Shown here piece after piece: positions 6,711-12,006 of a DNA stretch of 12,006 nucleotides. The notes beneath the pieces are model-generated. The model had not been told where the DNA came from. It was given only the letters and a program-made list of their open reading frames with translations, and searched no databases. The position numbers and the translations under genes were made by a program. The DNA is from an uncultured Polaromonas sp. GTDB taxonomy: Bacteria > Pseudomonadota > Gammaproteobacteria > Burkholderiales > Burkholderiaceae. The stretch lies in the NCBI GenBank assembly GCA_946479075.1, contig CAMLDT010000105.1, positions 1 to 12,006 on the forward strand, given 5' to 3'. The first letter of the stretch is position 1. Each line of letters opens with the position of its first letter.

Positions 6711-7478
6711 TCAATGACCGGTGCCCAGATAGGCGCTGATCACTTTTTCGTTTTTCTGCACCTCCGACGGCAGCCCTTCGGCGATCTGCTTGCCGTAATC
6801 AAGCACCGTGACACGGTCACACAAGCCCATCACCAGCTTGACGTCATGCTCGATCAGCAAGATGGTGCGGTTGTCCTGGCGGATCTGGTCAATCAATTCG
6901 CGCAGCTGCACTTTCTCGGTCGCGTTCATGCCCGCGGCCGGCTCGTCAAGCGCGATCAGTTGCGGATCGGTTGCCAGCGCGCGGGCGATCTCCAGGCGGC
7001 GCTGATCGCCGTAGCTCAGGGTGCGCGCCTTGAAGTCGGCGTATTTACCGATGCCCACATAGTCCAGCAGTTCCTGGGCACGTTTGGCAATGGCTGCTTC
7101 CTCGGTCTTGAAGCCGGGGGTGCGCAATACCGCGCCGATCAAACCGGATCTGGTGCGGATGTGTCGCCCGACCATGACGTTCTCCAGCGCGGTCATGTCG
7201 GCGAACAGCCGGATGTTCTGGAAAGTGCGGGCGATACCGGCCTTCGCCACTTCGTGTACCGCGGACGGTTTGTAGGGCTTGCCGGCCAGCTCAAAGCTGC
7301 CGCTGTCGGGCGTGTAGAGGCCGGTCAGCACGTTGAAGAAGGTCGTCTTGCCGGCGCCGTTCGGGCCGATCAGTCCGTACACCTGGCCGCGTTCGATGTG
7401 GATACCCACGTCGCTGAGGGCTTGCAGGCCGCCAAAACGTTTGGAGACGCCGGAGACTTTGAGAATGGTTTCGCTCAT
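6711..7478 (-). CDS. livG: LivG, branched-chain amino acid ABC transporter ATP-binding protein
   Basis: A 255-residue ATPase pairing with LivF to drive the LivHM membrane channel. It has Walker A GPNGAGKTT (38-46), the LivG pattern ARTFQNIRLF (83-92), the LivG/LivF-type signature LSYGDQR (154-160), Walker B LIALDEPAAGMN and the switch His211 in LLIEHDVKLV. Two ATGs are six bases apart. The AAGGA at 7485-7489 touches the upstream ATG (7484) but stands 6 nt from the downstream one (7478), so 7478 is chosen; the alternative adds Met-Ala. The gap to livM is 9 nt, and the order H-M-G-F is standard. The longer insertion (about residues 106-135) is typical of LivG compared with LivF. Confidence 0.94.
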   Translation of the reverse strand: MSETILKVSGVSKRFGGLQALSDVGIHIERGQVYGLIGPNGAGKTTFFNVLTGLYTPDSGSFELAGKPYKPSAVHEVAKAGIARTFQNIRLFADMTALENVMVGRHIRTRSGLIGAVLRTPGFKTEEAAIAKRAQELLDYVGIGKYADFKARTLSYGDQRRLEIARALATDPQLIALDEPAAGMNATEKVQLRELIDQIRQDNRTILLIEHDVKLVMGLCDRVTVLDYGKQIAEGLPSEVQKNEKVISAYLGTGH

Positions 7479-7487
7479 GGCCATTCC

Positions 7488-8600
7488 TTAGGGATTGATG
7501 GACTGGATGGGATCGGGACCGACCGGCTTGTTCAGCGACTTGCCGTGGTCAGGTGCCGGCCACAAGCCGCGCGGGCGTGACAGCATGATCACGATCATGG
7601 CCAGCGCGATCAGCAACTGCCGCAAAATGGCGGCGTCGAGGCGCCCGCCTGTCATGGCTTGCAGCGGGCCGGCCACATGGCGCAACACCTCGGGCAGTGC
7701 CGCCAGCAGCAAGGCACCGAGAATCACGCCGGGCAGGTGGCCAATACCACCCAGCACCACCATGGCGACAATCATCACCGACTCCATCAGGCTGAAAGAC
7801 TCGGGCGAGACAAAACCCTGAAAGGCAGCAAACATGGAACCGGACACGCCACCGAACGTGGCGCCCATGCCGAAAGCCAGCAGCTTGAGGTTGCGCGTGT
7901 TGATGCCCATGGCCTTGGCCGCGATTTCGTCCTCGCGGATCGCCATCCAGGCACGGCCTATGCGCGAGTTCTCCAGCCGGTGGCAGATCACCACCGAGAC
8001 GATCACCAGCGCCAGGAACAGGTAGTAATACATGGATACCGACGTCACTTCGATACCGAAGAGGTGATGCGTTTTGCCGAGGTCAAAACCAAAAAACGTG
8101 ATCGAGTCGATCTGGCTGATGCCTTTGGGCCCATTGGTCAGATTGATGGGGCGGTCCAGGTTGTTCAGGAACACGCGGATGATCTCGCCAAAACCCAGGG
8201 TGACAATCGCCAGGTAGTCACCGCGCAGCTTCAGCGTGGGCGCGCCCAGAATGACACCGAACAGACCGGCCAGTGCCGCCGCCAGCGGGATCACGGCCCA
8301 TATCGGCAGGTGCAGGCCACCCGGAAAAGCGGCCGCCACGGCGGGGAAGGCATCGGCCAGGTGCGGCGAACCCAGCAGTGCAAACAGATAAGCGCCAACT
8401 GCGAAGAAAGCCACGTAACCCAGGTCCAGCAGTCCGGCGTAGCCGACCACGATGTTCAGGCCCAGCGCCAGCAGCACATACAGCAAGGCCATGTCAACGA
8501 TGCGCACCCAGGCATTGCCGCCCTGCTGCAGCAGCAGGGGCAGGATCAGCATGGCAAGCGCTGCCACCAGAAAGCTCAGGAGCCGGTGTTTTTTCATCAT
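7488..8600 (-). CDS. livM: LivM, branched-chain amino acid ABC transporter permease
   Basis: A 370-residue integral membrane protein forming the transport channel with LivH. Many hydrophobic segments are visible, with the LivM core pattern NIVVGYAGLLDLGYVAFFAV at about residues 49-68, GDYLAIVTLGFGEIIRVFLN, and the cytoplasmic coupling loop GRAWMAIREDEIAAKAMGIN that contacts the ATPases, then GGIGHLPGVILGA. The tail after the last membrane segment (LSRPRGLWPAPDHGK and onward) is typical. The first of two adjacent ATGs (8600) has GGAG with a 6-nt spacer. livH ends 18 nt upstream, and livG follows closely, so it belongs to one transcript. Confidence 0.94.
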   Translation of the reverse strand: MMKKHRLLSFLVAALAMLILPLLLQQGGNAWVRIVDMALLYVLLALGLNIVVGYAGLLDLGYVAFFAVGAYLFALLGSPHLADAFPAVAAAFPGGLHLPIWAVIPLAAALAGLFGVILGAPTLKLRGDYLAIVTLGFGEIIRVFLNNLDRPINLTNGPKGISQIDSITFFGFDLGKTHHLFGIEVTSVSMYYYLFLALVIVSVVICHRLENSRIGRAWMAIREDEIAAKAMGINTRNLKLLAFGMGATFGGVSGSMFAAFQGFVSPESFSLMESVMIVAMVVLGGIGHLPGVILGALLLAALPEVLRHVAGPLQAMTGGRLDAAILRQLLIALAMIVIMLSRPRGLWPAPDHGKSLNKPVGPDPIQSINP

Positions 8601-8618
8601 GATGTGCTCCTTTTCCCT

Positions 8619-9548
8619 CTAGGCCCGATCCGCCACCCGCTCACCGAGCAAGCCGGAGGGCCGCAAGGTCAGCACAAAAATCAGCACCACAAACGCAAAA
8701 ATGTCCGAGTACTGGCTGCCCAGCACACCGCCGGTCCAGGTGCCCAAGTAACCACCGCCTATAGATTCGATCAGCCCCAGCAAAATGCCCCCCAACACGG
8801 CGCCGCCGAGGTTGCCGATGCCGCCGAACACCGCTGCAGTAAAGGCCTTGAGCCCGGGCAAAAAGCCCATGGTGTGTTGCACCGTGCCGTAGTTGGAGGC
8901 GTACATCACGCCAGCCAGCGCCGCGAGCACCGCGCCGATGATGAAGGTGGCCGAGATCACGGTGTCGGGCTTGACACCCATCAGGGCCGCCACGCGCGGG
9001 TTCTCGGCGGTGGCCCGCATGGCGCGGCCCAGCTTGGTGTAGTTGACCAGGTACATCAGCACGGACAACGACACGACCGTGGCACCCAGGATGAAAATTT
9101 GTGTGACCGTGATCACGGCGCCGCCCATGTGCAAGGGCTCGGACGGCAGCAAGGTCGGGTAGGGCTTGTAGTTGGGCTTCCAGATGATCATGGCCAGGGT
9201 TTGCAGCAAGATGGACATCCCGATGGCAGTGATCAGGGGCGCCAGCTTGGGTGAGTTGCGCAAGGGCCGGTAAGCGACTTTTTCAATGGCGAAGTTGAGC
9301 GCGCCGCACACCACGAAGGCAATCAGCAGGGAGATCACCAGGATCAACCACCCCGGCGTTCCGGGCATGGCTTCCTGCATCCAGACAATGATGGTCCAGC
9401 TGGTCAGCGCACCCACCATCAGCACCTCACCGTGCGCGAAATTGATCAGGTTGATGATGCCGTACACCATGGTGTAGCCCAGAGCCACCAGGGCGTACAT
9501 GCTGCCCAGCACCAGTCCATTGATGATTTGCTGAAGCAAAACTTCCAT
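8619..9548 (-). CDS. livH: LivH, branched-chain amino acid ABC transporter permease
   Basis: A 309-residue membrane protein, the second channel subunit of the LIV-type importer. It starts with the hallmark LivH N terminus (QQIINGLVLGSMYALVALGY, then TMVYGIINLINFAHGEVLMV) and carries the ATPase-contact loop GRAMRATAENPRVAALMGVK, followed by GFLPGLKAFTAAVFGGIGNL, also typical. About eight hydrophobic segments can be counted. The length is usual. The ATG at 9548 is preceded by GGAGAGCAGG. It is the first gene of the livHMGF run; no livJ/livK binding-protein gene lies upstream, where the next gene is rarA 232 nt away on the same strand. The family also carries amides, urea and other substrates, so the ligand is uncertain. 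Confidence 0.94.
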   Translation of the reverse strand: MEVLLQQIINGLVLGSMYALVALGYTMVYGIINLINFAHGEVLMVGALTSWTIIVWMQEAMPGTPGWLILVISLLIAFVVCGALNFAIEKVAYRPLRNSPKLAPLITAIGMSILLQTLAMIIWKPNYKPYPTLLPSEPLHMGGAVITVTQIFILGATVVSLSVLMYLVNYTKLGRAMRATAENPRVAALMGVKPDTVISATFIIGAVLAALAGVMYASNYGTVQHTMGFLPGLKAFTAAVFGGIGNLGGAVLGGILLGLIESIGGGYLGTWTGGVLGSQYSDIFAFVVLIFVLTLRPSGLLGERVADRA

Positions 9549-9780
9549 ACCTGCTCTCCCGTTTTATGTCAGTTGCCAACCTGGCTCGCAGCGCGCAAGC
9601 TAACAAAAAGCCCGCCTGTCAAAAGCCAGCGGACTGGCTGGGTTTGGGCGGCGAGCTGATGCGCAAATTGTAGCCACGGCTCTCTAGCGAGAATCGGGCC
9701 AGCACAGGCGATTTTGCGGGGTTTACCCTTGAGAAATCTGTTTTTCGGGAGCGCAGCAAATGCGCTGCGGGCCGCCACCT
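9549..9780. other. rarA-livH intergenic region
   Basis: A 232-nt gap between two minus-strand genes. It contains the terminator-like hairpin, and farther upstream a -10-like TACAAT on the minus strand (9672-9667) without a good -35. A CGCAGC/GCTGCG hairpin lies just after the rarA stop but has no T-tract behind it. I see no gene in it. Confidence 0.4.
9605..9655 (-). terminator. Candidate intrinsic terminator or leader hairpin between rarA and livH
   Basis: On the minus strand a perfect 6-bp stem AGCCAG-TCCG-CTGGCT (9639-9624) is followed by TTT. It sits inside an outer, imperfect GCCC/GGGC pairing that ends in CTTTTTG (9610-9604). It lies after the rarA stop and before livH, so it could end the ftsK-lolA-rarA transcript or act in the livH leader. 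The stem is short, so this is tentative. Confidence 0.4.
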
Positions 9781-11121
9781 TCAGCCGCGATTTTTGTCAT
9801 TTTTCGACTTGAGCTCGGCGAGTTTGTCGGCAATGCGGATTTCAAGGCCGCGGTTGACAGGCCGGTAAAAGCCCGGCGACGCCATGCCCTCGGGCAAATA
9901 AGTTTCGCCAGCGGCAAACCCGTCGTCCTCGTCATGGGCATAACGATAGTTCTTTCCGTAGTCCAGATCTTTCATGAGTTTGGTCGGTGCATTGCGAAGA
10001 TGCAGCGGCACGGGTCGGGTGCCATCTTTTTTCACAAAGGCTCTGGCCTCGTTGAAAGCCTTGTAGACGGCGTTGGACTTGGGCGCCACAGCCAGGTAAA
10101 CCACGCACTGGGCCAGGGCCAGCTCTCCCTCGGGTGAACCGAGCCGTTCATACACCTCGGCGGCATCCAGCGCCATCCGCAAGGCGCGCGGATCGGCCAG
10201 GCCGATGTCTTCGCTGGCCATGCGGATCAGGCGCCGCGCCATGTATTTGGGCTCGGCGCCGCCATCGAGCATGCGCACCAGCCAGTACAGCGCTGCGTCG
10301 GGATCCGAGCCGCGCACGGATTTGTGCAGGGCGGAGATCGTGTCGTAAAACTGCTCGCCGCCCTTGTCGTAGCGGCGCATCTGCTGGCCCAGCACCTTGA
10401 GCAGCCAGGCCGCAGTTACATTGAGTGCGCCTCCCTTTTTCTCGCGCCGCGCCGCCACGTCGAGCGACTCCAGCGTGTTGAGCAGACGCCGCGCGTCGCC
10501 ATCGGCGTAGGCCACCAGCTTGTCCACGGCTTCAGGTGCTATTGTTTCGATAGCTGGGAGCGCCCGCTCCGCAAGGGCTTTGGCGATGATTTGCTTGAGA
10601 CTGTCATCCCCCAGCGGCTGCAGCACGTACACCACCGCGCGCGACAGCAGGGCGGAGTTGACCTCGAAGGAAGGATTCTCGGTAGTGGCGCCAATAAAGG
10701 TAAACAGGCCACTTTCCACATGCGGCAAAAAGGCGTCCTGCTGCGATTTGTTGAAGCGGTGCACCTCATCGACGAACATGATGGTGCGCCTGCCCTGACC
10801 CTGCCAGATGCTGGCCTGCTCGACCGCCTCACGGATGTCCTTGACCCCGCCCAGCACTGCCGAGATGGTGATGAAGTGCGCATCGAAACTGCTGGCCATC
10901 AGCCGGGCGATGGTGGTTTTACCCACCCCGGGCGGGCCCCACAAAATGCAGCTGTGCGGCTGGCCGGACTCAAAGGCAATGCGTAGCGGCATGTCCTCGC
11001 CGAGCAGATGCTGCTGCCCGATGACCTCGCCCAGCGAACGCGGCCTCAGGCGCTCGGCCAGCGGCGCCGCAGCTTTGGCGTCTGCGCCAGGGCTCAACGA
11101 GGTCTCGCCACGGTTGGCCAT
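9781..11121 (-). CDS. rarA: RarA (MgsA), replication-associated recombination AAA+ ATPase
   Basis: A 446-residue cytoplasmic AAA+ protein of the clamp-loader-like RarA/Mgs1/WRNIP1 family, which acts at stalled replication forks and on single-stranded DNA gaps. It shows LAERLRPRSLGEVIGQQHLL at the N terminus, Walker A GPPGVGKTT (62-70), Walker B IMFVDEVHRF (114-123), sensor 1 GATTENPSFE (144-153), the arginine finger region LLSR (158-161) and sensor 2 GDARRLLNTLE (208-218). The C-terminal tetramerisation part has SVRGSDPDAALYWLVRML, ASEDIGLADP and FNEAR. The length is normal. Residues 181-195 are encoded by a stretch matching the interspersed repeat seen downstream of tctC. The start is 10 nt after the lolA stop, so both are probably one transcript. 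Confidence 0.95.
   Translation of the reverse strand: MANRGETSLSPGADAKAAAPLAERLRPRSLGEVIGQQHLLGEDMPLRIAFESGQPHSCILWGPPGVGKTTIARLMASSFDAHFITISAVLGGVKDIREAVEQASIWQGQGRRTIMFVDEVHRFNKSQQDAFLPHVESGLFTFIGATTENPSFEVNSALLSRAVVYVLQPLGDDSLKQIIAKALAERALPAIETIAPEAVDKLVAYADGDARRLLNTLESLDVAARREKKGGALNVTAAWLLKVLGQQMRRYDKGGEQFYDTISALHKSVRGSDPDAALYWLVRMLDGGAEPKYMARRLIRMASEDIGLADPRALRMALDAAEVYERLGSPEGELALAQCVVYLAVAPKSNAVYKAFNEARAFVKKDGTRPVPLHLRNAPTKLMKDLDYGKNYRYAHDEDDGFAAGETYLPEGMASPGFYRPVNRGLEIRIADKLAELKSKNDKNRG
10538..10579 (+). repeat. Short interspersed repeat, copy C, inside rarA
   Basis: On the plus strand, antisense to rarA, this begins with the 17-nt head GCTATTGTTTCGATAGC, then TG, GCGCCCG and AAGGGCT at the same spacing as copy B, matching it at about 31 of 42 positions without a gap. 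It encodes rarA residues 181-195 (KALAERALPAIETIA), between the arginine-finger part and the sensor 2 helix, without breaking the frame. Part of the match may be native rarA codons. Confidence 0.65.
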
Positions 11122-11131
11122 GCCCTGCCTG

Positions 11132-11833
11132 TTACTGGCGAATCACGTCTGCCCCGGCAGGCGGCTTGAACTGAAAGCTACCTGCCGGCAACGCCGGGTT
11201 GACTTCAAAATTGCTGAAGGTCATGACCGAGCGCTGGCCAAAGCTGTCCAGGATTTCAAGCCGGGCCAGCTCGCTGCCTTTGCTACTCTCCCTGAAACCC
11301 ACGGTGATGCTTTGCACCTGGCCGTCCCTGGTCTTGGGCGTTGCCTGAACCCATTCCAGGCCCTCCCTGTCCGGCTGCGGCACCAGCGTGAAATCGGCCT
11401 GCAAGGCCTTGATATCTCCCGCCGCAGCAACGACGGCAGCGGGCGTTCCGGCCAGCACCTGGGTCAGTTTGCGCGCTGTGACCTGATTGAGATCCACGTC
11501 ATGCAACCACAAGGTCTGTCCGTCCGAAACAATGCTTTGTTCAAACGGTTTCTTGTAGACAAACTTGAAACGGTTGGGCCGCTGGAATTCAAAGCTGCCG
11601 CTGGACGTCCTGGTTTTCGCCGCCTGGCCGTCGCGAGGCGGGCTGGTGACCACCTGGGTGAATCCAGCGCGCCCGCTCTTTGTGTTTTTGACAAAAGCTT
11701 CCAGGCTTTCAAGGCCGCTGACCGTGGTGACCTGGGCGCTGACCGCCGCAGCCGCAAAGGCCAGGCTTGCCGTTGCGGCACGCGCCAGGCGGGACGCCCC
11801 GGGGGCAAACAGGATTGAAAAAATGGGGTTCAT
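11132..11833 (-). CDS. lolA: LolA, periplasmic outer-membrane lipoprotein carrier
   Basis: A 233-residue periplasmic chaperone that takes lipoproteins from LolCDE at the inner membrane and hands them to LolB at the outer membrane. A signal peptide covers about residues 1-33 (Arg-containing start, Ala-rich core, likely cut VSA|QV). The mature part has the LolA signature: GSFEFQRPNRFKFVYKKPFE (79-98), QSIVSDGQTLWLHDVDL (99-115) and NQVTAR (116-121), then LEILDSFGQRSVMTFSNFEV near the C terminus, where LolA has its lid strands. The ATG at 11833 is chosen because it begins the signal peptide; an in-frame ATG at 11956 adds 41 residues with no signal-peptide character and overlaps the ftsK end. It lies between ftsK and rarA, the usual Burkholderiales order. 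Confidence 0.94.
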   Translation of the reverse strand: MNPIFSILFAPGASRLARAATASLAFAAAAVSAQVTTVSGLESLEAFVKNTKSGRAGFTQVVTSPPRDGQAAKTRTSSGSFEFQRPNRFKFVYKKPFEQSIVSDGQTLWLHDVDLNQVTARKLTQVLAGTPAAVVAAAGDIKALQADFTLVPQPDREGLEWVQATPKTRDGQVQSITVGFRESSKGSELARLEILDSFGQRSVMTFSNFEVNPALPAGSFQFKPPAGADVIRQ

Positions 11834-11952
11834 GGTTTTCCAGGTAGGTTCAGGCTGGCGTGGGACAAGATGTGATGTCCGCAGTGTCATGGGACCCTGC
11901 AAGCCCGGATAAGTTGCCTGAACAATATATAGGCACCGTAAAGCCCGCAGCG
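11834..11952. other. ftsK-lolA intergenic spacer
   Basis: A 119-nt spacer with no gene. An AT-rich CTATATATTG on the minus strand near 11922-11931 could be part of a lolA promoter, but I found no matching -35 element and no terminator hairpin, so lolA may simply be co-transcribed with ftsK. Confidence 0.35.
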
Positions 11953-12006
11953 TCATCCTTCCGCGCGCGCGGGCACCAGAATTTCACGCTGGCCGCTACC
12001 CGACAT
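11953..12006 (-). CDS. ftsK: FtsK DNA translocase, C-terminal end only
   Basis: The minus strand at the right edge is open through 17 codons to a TGA at 11953-11955 and reads MSGSGQREILVPARAEG. This matches the usual C-terminal end of betaproteobacterial FtsK, which finishes with a '(S/N)REILVP.R' pattern after the gamma DNA-recognition domain. FtsK pumps chromosome ends across the division septum and activates XerCD at dif. The rest of the gene is outside the window. Only 17 residues are available, but the position directly upstream of lolA and rarA is the conserved one, which supports the call. Confidence 0.75.
   Translation of the reverse strand: MSGSGQREILVPARAEG

Noticed and set aside
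6697..6714. Upstream TTG start for livF
   Set aside because: It would add six residues outside the conserved N terminus and overlap the livG stop; the ATG at 6696 has its own AAGGGG.
7659..9254. A 531-codon open frame on the plus strand, rich in Gln, His and Arg
   Set aside because: It is antisense to livM and livH. The composition is what the complement of membrane-protein codons gives in high-GC DNA, and no family motif is visible.
9754..9776. CGCAGC/GCTGCG hairpin directly after the rarA stop
   Set aside because: No T-tract follows it on the minus strand, so it is not called as a terminator.
9569..9778. A 69-codon open frame on the minus strand between rarA and livH
   Set aside because: No family resemblance and it spans the terminator-like hairpin; no ribosome binding site stands out.
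11920..11935. AT-rich TATATATT as a lolA promoter
   Set aside because: No -35-like element at an acceptable distance; kept only as a remark on the spacer.

Overview
The window looks like core chromosome of a betaproteobacterium of the order Burkholderiales, most likely family Comamonadaceae (Polaromonas, Rhodoferax, Variovorax or Acidovorax-like). This is inferred from the high GC content, the protein sequences, the ftsK-lolA-rarA and rubredoxin-pilGHIJ gene orders, an orphan Bug-family (TctC) binding protein, and a short interspersed repeat of a type I remember from Comamonadaceae genomes. I see no rRNA, tRNA, CRISPR array, prophage, insertion sequence or plasmid backbone.

Layout. (1) Positions 1-2276, minus strand: a rubredoxin gene followed by pilG, pilH, pilI and the 5' part of pilJ. 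These encode the receptor, coupling protein and two response regulators of the Chp/Pil chemosensory pathway that controls type IV pili; pilJ runs off the left edge. (2) Positions 2370-4623, plus strand, divergent from rubredoxin: a ThiD-like kinase gene overlapping hemL (glutamate-1-semialdehyde aminomutase, tetrapyrrole synthesis) by 17 nt. (3) Positions 4743-5741, plus strand: a lone periplasmic Bug/TctC substrate-binding protein. (4) Positions 5742-5979: a convergent intergenic gap made largely of two inverted copies of a short repeat. (5) Positions 5980-9548, minus strand: livH-livM-livG-livF, a branched-chain amino acid type ABC transporter without its binding protein in the window. (6) Positions 9781-12006, minus strand: the last codons of ftsK, then lolA (lipoprotein chaperone) and rarA (replication-associated AAA+ ATPase).

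How the parts relate. The Pil cluster senses and signals to the pilus motors. The thiD-like/hemL pair supplies cofactors. The Liv transporter and the Bug protein are uptake parts that each lack a neighbouring partner. ftsK-lolA-rarA is a conserved housekeeping block.

The most unusual thing I can support is the repeat family. Three copies share a GCTAT-N7-ATAGC head followed by TG, GCGC and AGGGC at fixed spacing. Two form an inverted pair filling the tctC/livF convergent gap, and the third lies in frame inside rarA and encodes about 15 residues of the protein. The ThiD-like kinase is also atypical, with Asp where classical ThiD has Cys in its anion-hole motif, other motifs changed, and an acidic C-terminal tail. 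I found no new multi-gene system here.
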